64,000 nucleotides of DNA. Source: Mycolicibacterium iranicum (GTDB lineage: Bacteria > Actinomycetota > Actinomycetes > Mycobacteriales > Mycobacteriaceae). The stretch covers positions 124,001-188,000 of the forward strand of contig NZ_LWCS01000076.1 of the NCBI RefSeq assembly GCF_001650495.1. Direction: 5' to 3'. The notes beneath the pieces were generated by a model. It was not told the origin of the DNA. It saw only the letters and a program-made list of their open reading frames with translations, and did not search any database. A program made the translations under genes and the position numbers. Shown piece by piece: positions 48,766 through 56,304 of the stretch (position 1 is its first letter; each line of letters begins with the position of its first letter).

Positions 48766-49374
48766 ATGAGCAAGTGGTTGGTCCGCGGACTGGTGTTTGC
48801 AGCCCTGATGGTGATCGTCCGATTGCTGCAGGGCGCCATGATCAACGCCTGGGAGACCAAGGCCGGTCTGATCAGCGCGGTCCTCGTCGGGCTCTACGCG
48901 CTCGTGGTGCTGATCTGGGGCTACGCCGACGGCCGCTCCGACGCCCGCCGCAACCCCGACCCCGACCGGCGCGACGATCTGGCGATGACATGGCTGCTGG
49001 CAGGGCTGTTCGCCGGTGTGGTCAGCGGCGCGGTCGCCTCGTTCATCGGTCTGTTCTACAAGAACCTCTACGTCGAGGGGTTCATCAACGAGGTCACCAC
49101 ATTCGCGGCGTTCACCGCGCTGCTCGTGTTCGTGTTCGCAATCATCGGGGTCGCGCTGGGGCACTGGCTCGTCGACCGCAAGGCCGACGACGCCCCTCGC
49201 CGCCGTGAGGACGACGATAGGGCCGACACCGACGTCTTCGCCGCAGTGCGCGACGACCGTGACTACCAGGACTACGAGACCCAGCAGACCGGCACCGAAA
49301 GCGAACAGCAGACATCCGCGGTCGCGGTCGCCGACGACGACCAGACCCGCCCGGTCGACAGGCGCGAGAACTGA
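48766..49374 (+). CDS. B-4DMT-type membrane protein (Rv2536 family)
   Basis: 202 residues. Four membrane segments in the first 140 residues (LVFAALMVIVRLLQ, LISAVLVGLYALVVLIWGY, WLLAGLFAGVVSGAVASFIGLF, FTALLVFVFAIIGVALGHWLV), then an acidic, disordered Asp/Glu/Arg-rich tail. Genes of this family sit beside pepQ-efp in mycobacteria. It is described as a transporter-like membrane protein; no substrate is known. Diverges from pepQ across 33 nt. Confidence 0.75.
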   Translation: MSKWLVRGLVFAALMVIVRLLQGAMINAWETKAGLISAVLVGLYALVVLIWGYADGRSDARRNPDPDRRDDLAMTWLLAGLFAGVVSGAVASFIGLFYKNLYVEGFINEVTTFAAFTALLVFVFAIIGVALGHWLVDRKADDAPRRREDDDRADTDVFAAVRDDRDYQDYETQQTGTESEQQTSAVAVADDDQTRPVDRREN

Positions 49375-49432
49375 ACGTCACCGCCGTAGGCGTCTGATGC
49401 TGGTCGCCCGGGGGCGGCCACGGTCGGCGTTG

Positions 49433-49452
49433 TGGCGACGCGTTCGTCGCCA
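49433..49452. terminator. Hairpin between convergent membrane protein gene and aroB
   Basis: TGGCGACG and CGTCGCCA form an 8-bp stem with a CGTT loop, placed between two converging genes. No U-run on either side; a shared bidirectional terminator by position. Confidence 0.45.
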
Positions 49453-49475
49453 GGCGTGATCGCGCCGGCGATCTG

Positions 49476-50558
49476 CTAGTCGCCCCGCGCCACCTCGGCG
49501 TAGGCGGCGGCCAGCAGCGACGGATCCGGCCCCTCCAGCCGTCCGGGTTTACCCAGCCCGTCCAGCACCACGAACCGAAGCACCCCGGCGCGGGTCTTCT
49601 TGTCGCCGAGCATCGATTCCAACAGCTGGGGCAGCGCATCGGCGTCGTAGCTGACGGGCAGCCCCAGGGAAGTCAGGATCGAGCGGTGGCGTGCGGCTGT
49701 TTCGTCGTCGAGCCTTCCTGCGAGCCTGCCGAGTTCGGCCGCGTACACCAACCCGACGGACACCGCGGCGCCGTGGCGCCACTGATAGCGCTCGCGGCGC
49801 TCGATCGCGTGCGCGAGCGTGTGCCCGTAGTTCAGGATCTCCCGCAGTGCCGATTCCTTCTCGTCCGCGGCCACCACCTCGGCCTTGACCGCGACCGCGC
49901 GTCGGATCAGCTCGGGAAGCACCGACCCCGTCGGGTCGAGCGCGGCCTCGGGGTCGGCCTCGATCATGTCGAGGATGACGGGATCGGCGATGAACCCGGC
50001 CTTCACGACCTCTGCCATGCCCGCGACGATCTCGTTGCGCGGCAACGACTCCAGCGTCGCGAGGTCGATCAGGACGGCGGCCGGCTGGTGGAAGGCGCCG
50101 ACGAGGTTCTTGCCCGCGTCGGTGTTGATACCCGTCTTTCCGCCGACCGCGGCGTCGACCATGCCCAGCAAGGTCGTCGGAATGTGCACGACGTCCACGC
50201 CCCGCAGCCACGTGGCCGCCGCGAATCCGGCGACGTCGGTGGCGGCTCCCCCACCGAGGCTGACGATCGCATCCTTGCGTCCTATCCCGATGCGACCCAA
50301 CACTTCCCAGATGAACCCTAGGACGGGCAGCTCTTTTCCGCCTTCAGCGTCCGGGATCTCGATGCGATGTGTGTCGATCCCCGACTCCGACAGGTGGTTT
50401 CGGATGGCCTCTGCCGTCTGGGTCAACGTGGGCTGGTGCAGGATCGCGACCTTGTGCCTGCCATCGAGGACGCGGGCCAGTTCGCCGAGCAGACCTGTGC
50501 CGATGATCACCGGATAGGGCGGATCTGTGTGAACCTCTACCGTCACCGGCTCAGTCAC
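49476..50558 (-). CDS. aroB: 3-dehydroquinate synthase
   Basis: 360 residues. Second step of the shikimate pathway. NAD-binding GGGAATDVAGFAAATWLRGV, VPTTLLG-like IPTTLLGMVDAAVGGKTGIN, and zinc site residues in GMAEVVKAGFI and NYGHTLAHAIE. GTG 50558 overlaps the aroK stop by 4 nt. In M. tuberculosis aroD (aroQ type) follows; here the next gene is the convergent membrane protein. Confidence 0.95.
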   Translation of the reverse strand: MTEPVTVEVHTDPPYPVIIGTGLLGELARVLDGRHKVAILHQPTLTQTAEAIRNHLSESGIDTHRIEIPDAEGGKELPVLGFIWEVLGRIGIGRKDAIVSLGGGAATDVAGFAAATWLRGVDVVHIPTTLLGMVDAAVGGKTGINTDAGKNLVGAFHQPAAVLIDLATLESLPRNEIVAGMAEVVKAGFIADPVILDMIEADPEAALDPTGSVLPELIRRAVAVKAEVVAADEKESALREILNYGHTLAHAIERRERYQWRHGAAVSVGLVYAAELGRLAGRLDDETAARHRSILTSLGLPVSYDADALPQLLESMLGDKKTRAGVLRFVVLDGLGKPGRLEGPDPSLLAAAYAEVARGD

Positions 50559-51217
50559 TGCGCGTCCTTTCGCATACAAGCAGAGCCCCTGCCTTTTCTG
50601 GCCGCGACCGTGGCGGGGCTCGGTGGGGCTTCCGTGGAGGGCGATGCCGTCAGCGACAGAGGCGCACGACGCCACACCGGCCGTCGCCGCCGACGCTCGG
50701 ACTTCGCGTCGAGGCTCTCCAGCCGCGCCGCAATGTAGCGCACCACCGCTCCAGGGTTGCGATGGTTGGTGTTCACCTTGATGGTAGCTACCTTTCGGTA
50801 CAGCGGAACTCGTTCTGCCATCAGGGTTTTGAACTTCTCGCTGCGATCGGTACCGGCGAGCAGCGGCCGCACCGTCGATCCGCCGGTGCGGCGGACTCCT
50901 TCGGCGGCGCTGATCTCCAGATAGACCACAGTGTGGCCCCGGAGTGCTTCGCGGACACCTTCGGTGGTGACCGCGCCCCCGCCCAGCGACAGAATGCCGT
51001 CGTGGGTGGCCAGCGCGCCACGGACCACTTCTTCCTCGATGCGACGGAACTCTGGCTCACCGTCGTTGGCAAAGATGTCCGCGATGGTGCGTCCGGTGGT
51101 TTTCTCGATGGCGAGGTCGGTATCGAGCAACGGCACATCCAGGCTTCTGGCCAGGCGCCGGCCGATCGTGGACTTGCCCGACCCGGGCAGCCCGATCAGG
51201 ACCGCTTTCGGGGCCAT
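50555..51217 (-). CDS. aroK: Shikimate kinase with long C-terminal tail
   Basis: 220 residues, versus about 176 in M. tuberculosis. Phosphorylates shikimate. Walker A GLPGSGKST, the shikimate-binding Asp in DTDLAIE, FRRIEEEVV and LGGGAVT, lid region RPLLAGTDRSE. After residue 170 there is a 50-residue extension that is Arg-rich (SERRRRRPVWRR) then Pro/Ala/Ser-rich. The ATG shares one base with the aroC TGA. Confidence 0.93.
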   Translation of the reverse strand: MAPKAVLIGLPGSGKSTIGRRLARSLDVPLLDTDLAIEKTTGRTIADIFANDGEPEFRRIEEEVVRGALATHDGILSLGGGAVTTEGVREALRGHTVVYLEISAAEGVRRTGGSTVRPLLAGTDRSEKFKTLMAERVPLYRKVATIKVNTNHRNPGAVVRYIAARLESLDAKSERRRRRPVWRRAPLSLTASPSTEAPPSPATVAARKGRGSACMRKDAQ

Positions 51218-52440
51218 CAGCCCGATGCCCTGGCACCGTTGGCAGACGGCGCGCGCTCTGCAACCGCGCGCAGGTAGCCGTCGATATTGGCGCGGGTCTC
51301 GTTCAGCGAGTCGCCTCCGAACTTGTCCAGTGCGGCGCGAGCAAGCACCAGCGCCACCATCGTCTCGACCACGACGCCGGCGGCCGGCACCGCACACACG
51401 TCCGAGCGCTGGTGGATGGCCACGGCTTCCTCACCGGTCGCCATGTCGACGGTCGCGAGTGCGCGGGGGACGGTCGAGATCGGTTTCATCGCCGCGCGGA
51501 CCCGGACGGGCTGTCCGTTGGTCATTCCGCCTTCGAGTCCGCCTGCCCGGTTCGTCGAGCGCACGACACCGTCGGCGCCGGGATAGATCTCGTCGTGAGC
51601 GACGCTTCCGCGACGCCGCGCGGTCTCGAAGCCGTCGCCGATCTCGACACCCTTGATGGCCTGAATACCCATGACGGCGCCGGCGAGCTGACTGTCGAGC
51701 CTGTTGTCACCGCTGGTGAAGGAGCCGAGCCCGATCGGCAGCCCGTGCGCGACGACCTCGACCACGCCGCCGAGCGTGTCTCCGTCGCGTTTCGCGGCCT
51801 CGATCTCCGCGATCATCAATTCCTCGGCGCCCTTGTCGAAGGCGCGGACCGGGCTGTCGTCGACAGCCTCCAGGTCGGATGCCAGCGGCGGCGGACCGTC
51901 GTAGGGTTTCGACCCGCCGATGGAGATGACGTGGGAGACGATCTCGACGCCGAGTGCCTGCTGCAGAAATGCCCGTGCGACGGTACCTGCCGCGACCCGC
52001 GCCGCCGTCTCGCGCGCGCTGGCGCGTTCCAGCACCGGGCGGGCATCGTCGAAGCCGTACTTGAGCATGCCCGCGTAATCGGCGTGGCCGGGGCGCGGCC
52101 TGGTCAGCGGTGCGTTACGGGCGGCACTATCGGCCAGCAGTGCTGCATCGACCGGGTCGGGAGCCATCACGGTCTCCCACTTCGGCCATTCGGTGTTGCC
52201 GATCTCGATGGCGATCGGTCCGCCGAGGGTGACGCCGTGGCGCAAGCCCGTCAGCACCGTGATCTGGTCCTGCTCGAACTTCATCCGTGCGCCGCGGCCG
52301 TAGCCGAGGCGGCGCCGGGCCAGCTGGCCCGCGATGTCCGTTGACGTTACGTGGACACCCGCAACCATGCCTTCGACCATGGCCACCAGCGCCCGGCCGT
52401 GGGATTCACCTGCAGTCGTCCATCGCAACACGCGACCCAT
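51217..52440 (-). CDS. aroC: Chorismate synthase
   Basis: 407 residues. Last shikimate step, FMN-dependent elimination of EPSP phosphate. GESHGRALVAMVEGMVAGV, RRLGYGRGARMKFEQD, RPRPGHADYAGMLKYGFDDARPVLERASARETAAR and TNRAGGLEGGMTNGQP are all intact. ATG 52440 is taken; the GTG at 52431 would start at VLRW, matching the M. tuberculosis MLRW start. Begins the aroC-aroK-aroB overlap chain. Confidence 0.96.
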   Translation of the reverse strand: MGRVLRWTTAGESHGRALVAMVEGMVAGVHVTSTDIAGQLARRRLGYGRGARMKFEQDQITVLTGLRHGVTLGGPIAIEIGNTEWPKWETVMAPDPVDAALLADSAARNAPLTRPRPGHADYAGMLKYGFDDARPVLERASARETAARVAAGTVARAFLQQALGVEIVSHVISIGGSKPYDGPPPLASDLEAVDDSPVRAFDKGAEELMIAEIEAAKRDGDTLGGVVEVVAHGLPIGLGSFTSGDNRLDSQLAGAVMGIQAIKGVEIGDGFETARRRGSVAHDEIYPGADGVVRSTNRAGGLEGGMTNGQPVRVRAAMKPISTVPRALATVDMATGEEAVAIHQRSDVCAVPAAGVVVETMVALVLARAALDKFGGDSLNETRANIDGYLRAVAERAPSANGARASG

Positions 52441-52470
52441 TTTCGCACGACAGGTGAACGGTCCCGAAAC

Positions 52471-53214
52471 TCAGCTCAGGGCCAGCTCCCTGCGGAGCCA
52501 GTCGAGCACCGGAGGGGCCACCTGCTGCAGGATCGACGCGGCGATGATCCAGTGCGGCACGGCCGGGTGCACGTGGTGCTCGGCGCGGTAGCGCGCGGCG
52601 ATCCGCCGCGACATCCACGGGGCGACGTTCCGGTCCGCACCGGCACTGACGCACAGCACGGGACAGGTGACGTCGGCAGCGGCGACGCGGGTGCTCGGCG
52701 CACCCAGCAGCAGCGCGCGGAAAGCCCGGCCCGAGTCGCGCACCAGGTCTGGAATGAGCCGATCCTGCTCGTCGGCGGGAAGCGTACTCAGCGGAACCCT
52801 GCGCATCACGTCCGGTGACGGAAGGAAGGGACGCCCGGCCAGCACGGTCGGCATCAGAGGCACGAAGTCGGGCAGCACCGCGAGTTGAGGCCACAGCACC
52901 CCAGGTGGGATCGCCGCCAGCAGCACCGCGGCCAGCGGATCGCGCGCGGCGGCCACCTTCTGCGCCAGCAGTCCGCCCATGCTGTGTCCGATGACGATCG
53001 CCGGTTCCCCGATCGCGTCGTAGGCACTGAGCGCGACGTCCACCATGTCGGCCACACCGGTGCGACTCAGCACGACATCGTCGGACGGGTCGCGTCCTGG
53101 CAGAGCCGGTACGTGGCAGCGGAATCCGGCATCGGCGAAGTAGCGAGTCCACGGTTGCATCAACGATGGTCGACCGAAGATGCCATGTAGCAACAGAATC
53201 GGTGGATTCGCCAT
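52471..53214 (-). CDS. Alpha/beta hydrolase
   Basis: 247 residues. Oxyanion region LLLHGIFGRPSLMQPW, nucleophile elbow GHSMGG, late CVSAGADRNVAPWM acid, and His in PAVPHWII near the end. Monoacylglycerol lipase or small-ester hydrolase type; substrate unknown. It follows the A24 peptidase by 36 nt and precedes aroC by 30 nt. Confidence 0.82.
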   Translation of the reverse strand: MANPPILLLHGIFGRPSLMQPWTRYFADAGFRCHVPALPGRDPSDDVVLSRTGVADMVDVALSAYDAIGEPAIVIGHSMGGLLAQKVAAARDPLAAVLLAAIPPGVLWPQLAVLPDFVPLMPTVLAGRPFLPSPDVMRRVPLSTLPADEQDRLIPDLVRDSGRAFRALLLGAPSTRVAAADVTCPVLCVSAGADRNVAPWMSRRIAARYRAEHHVHPAVPHWIIAASILQQVAPPVLDWLRRELALS

Positions 53215-53250
53215 GACCGTGAGTATGGCTGCAGCAGCGACCCGCAGCGA

Positions 53251-53682
53251 TTACCCGAGAGGTAAGCAAGACCATGACACCGTCACCGCCAGCGCGGTTG
53301 CGGCGCACATCGAGGGGCCGTGTGGAAGCGTTCGTCGCCGCCCGACGAGCCCGGCCATAGTCGTGAGCGCCGGTGCACCGAAGGCGGCAAGTAGCCACGC
53401 CTCGGGGCCGAACGCACCGCTCAACGCGCCGAGTCCCACCGCCAGTTTGACGTCGCCGGCGCCCATCGCCGCAGGAGCCGCGAGATGCACCGCCGCATAC
53501 ACGGCGAACAGCGCCGCCGCGCCGAGCGCGGCCGTCTCGCCGTGCCCGGAGAACGCCGCACCGGCGAGGATAGCCGCCGCACCTGGGAGTGTGAGCGCAT
53601 CGGGTAACCGGTGGCGCCGAATGTCGAAGGCGCTCAACGCCACCAGCCAAGCACCCACCGCCACCGCGGCGATCTCCCCCAT
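53251..53682 (-). CDS. Prepilin-type A24 aspartic peptidase domain protein
   Basis: 143 residues, only the peptidase domain of PilD. The two catalytic aspartates are in SAFDIRRHRLPDALT and GAGDVKLAVGLG; several membrane helices surround them. The N-methylation domain of full prepilin peptidases is absent, as in Tad/Flp-type or actinobacterial enzymes. No pilin genes are in the window. Rv2551c matches in place beside aroE. Confidence 0.85.
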   Translation of the reverse strand: MGEIAAVAVGAWLVALSAFDIRRHRLPDALTLPGAAAILAGAAFSGHGETAALGAAALFAVYAAVHLAAPAAMGAGDVKLAVGLGALSGAFGPEAWLLAAFGAPALTTMAGLVGRRRTLPHGPSMCAATALAVTVSWSCLPLG

Positions 53683-53727
53683 CCGTCCAGGCTAGGGGTG
53701 TCCCTGCGAGGTGCCGTGCGGCAATTC

Positions 53728-54519
53728 TCAGCAGTCGGCCAACACCGCCCGCATCGCGTCTTTCGGGGCGGGCATGCCCGTGAACTGCTCCACCTGGGCG
53801 AAGGCTTGATGGAGCAACATCTGCAACCCGCTGATGGTCCGACCCCCAGCCTCCTCGACCGCCAGGGCCAGCGGGGTGGGCCATGGGTCGTAGATGGCGT
53901 CGAGCAATATTGGCGTCTCGGCGATCGACTTCGCATGTGCTGCGGCCACTTCCGCTGGGATCGTGCTCACCACGGCCGCCACACCACAGATCGGCCGGCC
54001 GAGCTCGACCCAGCGCGCCGCGACTCCGACCCGCTCGGCGAGCGCTACCAGCGGCGCCGCCCGGTCGAAGTTGCGCGCGACGATCTGCACCTCGGTGACC
54101 CCGAGCGCGGCAAGCCCGACGACCGCCGCGCGTGCGGTACCGCCGGAGCCGACGACCGCAGCAGGGCCGCCGACGGACTCCAACGCGCCCGCCACCCCGT
54201 CCACGTCGGTGTTGTCCGCCCGCCAGCCAGTCTCGGTACGCACCAAGGTGTTGGCCGATCCCACCACACTCGCTCTGTCGGTTGCCTCCTCGGCGAACTG
54301 CAACGCCGCGAACTTGCCAGGCATCGTCACCGACACCCCGACCCATTCCGGACCGAAGCCGGACACCACCGTGGCGAGTTGGCCGGCAGTGCACTCGATC
54401 CGGTCGTAGGTCCAGTCGTGTAATCCCAAGGCCCGGTAGGCCGCCAGATGCAGCTGCGGAGAACGCGAATGCGCTATCGGTGAGCCCAGCACCGCCGCCC
54501 GGCGCGGCGCAGCGTTCAT
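53728..54519 (-). CDS. aroE: Shikimate dehydrogenase
   Basis: 263 residues. NADPH-dependent reduction of 3-dehydroshikimate. Substrate-site GSPIAHSRSPQLH and VSVTMPGKFAAL (Lys-type catalytic residue), NADP Rossmann VVGSGGTARAAV. Lies 13 nt after mltG. Shikimate operon member distant from aroC by two genes. Confidence 0.94.
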   Translation of the reverse strand: MNAAPRRAAVLGSPIAHSRSPQLHLAAYRALGLHDWTYDRIECTAGQLATVVSGFGPEWVGVSVTMPGKFAALQFAEEATDRASVVGSANTLVRTETGWRADNTDVDGVAGALESVGGPAAVVGSGGTARAAVVGLAALGVTEVQIVARNFDRAAPLVALAERVGVAARWVELGRPICGVAAVVSTIPAEVAAAHAKSIAETPILLDAIYDPWPTPLALAVEEAGGRTISGLQMLLHQAFAQVEQFTGMPAPKDAMRAVLADC

Positions 54520-54532
54520 CGTTCTGGTCTAC

Positions 54533-55780
54533 TTATCGCGCCGAGTCGAGAACACCGTTGCGCCTGGCGACTTCGATATTCGCCAGGTGTTGTTCGTATT
54601 CGCGGGTGAACAGCGTCGTGCCCTGCATGTCGATGGTGACGAAGTACAACCAGTCCCCTGGCTCCGGCTGCTCGGCAGCCATCAGTGCCGGTGCGCCCGG
54701 TGAGCAGATGGGAGTCGCGGGCAGGCCCGGGCGCACATAGGTGTTCCACGGTGTGGCCTGAGCCCGGTCCCCGTCGGTGGTGGCGATCTCGATGCGGTCG
54801 AGCGCGTAGTTCACCGTCGAGTCGAACTCCAGCGTGCGCCGTTCGGCCAGCCGGTTGTAGATGACGCGGGCCACCTTCGAGAAGTCCTCGGGAGCGGACT
54901 CGCGCTGAACCAGCGATGCCACGGTCAGGATCTCGTAGGGCGACATGTTGAGCGCGGTCGCGGTGGTGAGCAACCCGCTCTGTTCGTACTGCCCGGCGCT
55001 GGCCGAGATCAGCGTCGACAGAATGGCCTGCGGTTCGGCGGACGGGTCGATGTTCCACGTGCCGGGCGCAATCAACCCTTCAAGTCTGCGGTGGTCCGAC
55101 CCCATCCTGTTCACGGCGTCGGTGGCCCAGGCCGGGACCGCCAGATCGGCTGGGTTGGCTGCGCCTGCGATGTTCTTCAGTTCGTCGGCGGGCACGCAGC
55201 GTCGGTCGCCGTCGAGGTCGACACAGGATGCATTCGAGATGAGGGTCAGGATGCCTTCGGTGACGGCGTCGGTCTTGACGTCGCGGACGTCGTCGAGCTG
55301 CCGTCCTTCGGGGATCACGAGCTTGCCGACCCGGCTGGCCGGATCGGCGAGCCGCTCCACGGCGCTGGCCGCGGGAATCTCCGTGCGCACTTTGTAGAAA
55401 CCGGGCTGGATCGCCGAGATCGCGGAATTACCGTCGGCTGCGTCGACGAAGGTCTTGACGTTGGCGACCACGTTGTTGTCGTGCAGTGTCTGCCCGATCG
55501 CGGTGGTCGAATCGCCGTCGTGCACCTGGATGACGACGTCGTTGACGCCTTCTCCGGCGAAGTCCTCGCTGGTGCCCCCGAACATCGAATGCCACATCTT
55601 CGAGCCGAGGAACACCGCCACGACCACGACGACGACGAGCATCGACAGCGCGATCACCAGACCCGTCTTGCGTCTGCGCCGGTAGCGCTCCTCGCGGGCG
55701 CGCTCTCGCCGCGTCATTCGCCGTCGCGGCGGTCCCACCGCCAAGGGCTCGGCGCGCTCACTCTGCCAGTCGTCAGTCAT
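54533..55780 (-). CDS. mltG: Endolytic murein transglycosylase MltG
   Basis: 415 residues. One N-terminal membrane anchor (GLVIALSMLVVVVVVAVFLG) after a basic cytosolic leader, then a YceG/LysM-like extracytoplasmic region. The active-site Glu is in ILTVASLVQRESAPEDFSKVARVIYNRL, followed by LEFDSTVNYAL, TPWNTYVRPGLPATPIC and FVTID. Cuts nascent glycan strands in the periplasm and thereby sets peptidoglycan chain length. ATG 55780; overlaps the ruvX stop by 8 nt. Confidence 0.94.
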   Translation of the reverse strand: MTDDWQSERAEPLAVGPPRRRMTRRERAREERYRRRRKTGLVIALSMLVVVVVVAVFLGSKMWHSMFGGTSEDFAGEGVNDVVIQVHDGDSTTAIGQTLHDNNVVANVKTFVDAADGNSAISAIQPGFYKVRTEIPAASAVERLADPASRVGKLVIPEGRQLDDVRDVKTDAVTEGILTLISNASCVDLDGDRRCVPADELKNIAGAANPADLAVPAWATDAVNRMGSDHRRLEGLIAPGTWNIDPSAEPQAILSTLISASAGQYEQSGLLTTATALNMSPYEILTVASLVQRESAPEDFSKVARVIYNRLAERRTLEFDSTVNYALDRIEIATTDGDRAQATPWNTYVRPGLPATPICSPGAPALMAAEQPEPGDWLYFVTIDMQGTTLFTREYEQHLANIEVARRNGVLDSAR

Positions 55781-56300
55781 CCGAGACCTCTCCGTGTGGG
55801 GGCAGCGCTGCCCGCCGCTGGTCAAGCCAGTTCTGAAGGATCCCCACCGCCGCGGCCTGGTCGATCATCGACCGTTGACCGCGGGCTCGTACTCCTGCCT
55901 CCCGCAGGGCGCGCTGTGCGGTCACCGTGGTGAACCGCTCGTCACTGAGGCGCACCGGCACCGGTGCGATCCGGACCGCCAGCAGATCGGCGACCTCTGT
56001 CGCGTCCTGCGCCGAAGACCCCGCCCGATCCGCCAGCGTGCGCGGCAGCCCGACCACGACCTCGACTGCCTGGTACTCGTCCACCAGCGCGGCGAGCCGT
56101 TTCATATGTCGGCCAGATCGCTTGTCCCGCGGCACCGTTTCGACGGGCGTTGCGAGGATGGCGTCGGGGTCGCTGACCGCCACGCCGATCCGGACGGTGC
56201 CGACGTCGACGCCCAGGCGGCGGCCGCGGCCTGGGTCGGGAGCCGCCTGTGGATCACCGGGCCTGTCGGGCACGCGGCTGGTCCAGTCGGTGTCGGGCAC
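55773..56300 (-). CDS. ruvX: Putative Holliday junction resolvase RuvX (YqgF)
   Basis: 175 residues. RNase H-like fold with GVDVGTVRIGVAVSDPDAI, VVVGLPRTL, DERFTTVTAQRAL and SMIDQAAAVGILQNWLD. In other bacteria it is implicated in 16S rRNA end processing or junction resolution. Between alaS (4 nt away) and mltG, the usual actinobacterial order. GTG start; the first 28 residues are a disordered Pro/Asp-rich leader. Confidence 0.93.
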   Translation of the reverse strand: MPDTDWTSRVPDRPGDPQAAPDPGRGRRLGVDVGTVRIGVAVSDPDAILATPVETVPRDKRSGRHMKRLAALVDEYQAVEVVVGLPRTLADRAGSSAQDATEVADLLAVRIAPVPVRLSDERFTTVTAQRALREAGVRARGQRSMIDQAAAVGILQNWLDQRRAALPPHGEVSDD

Positions 56301-56304
56301 GAAA

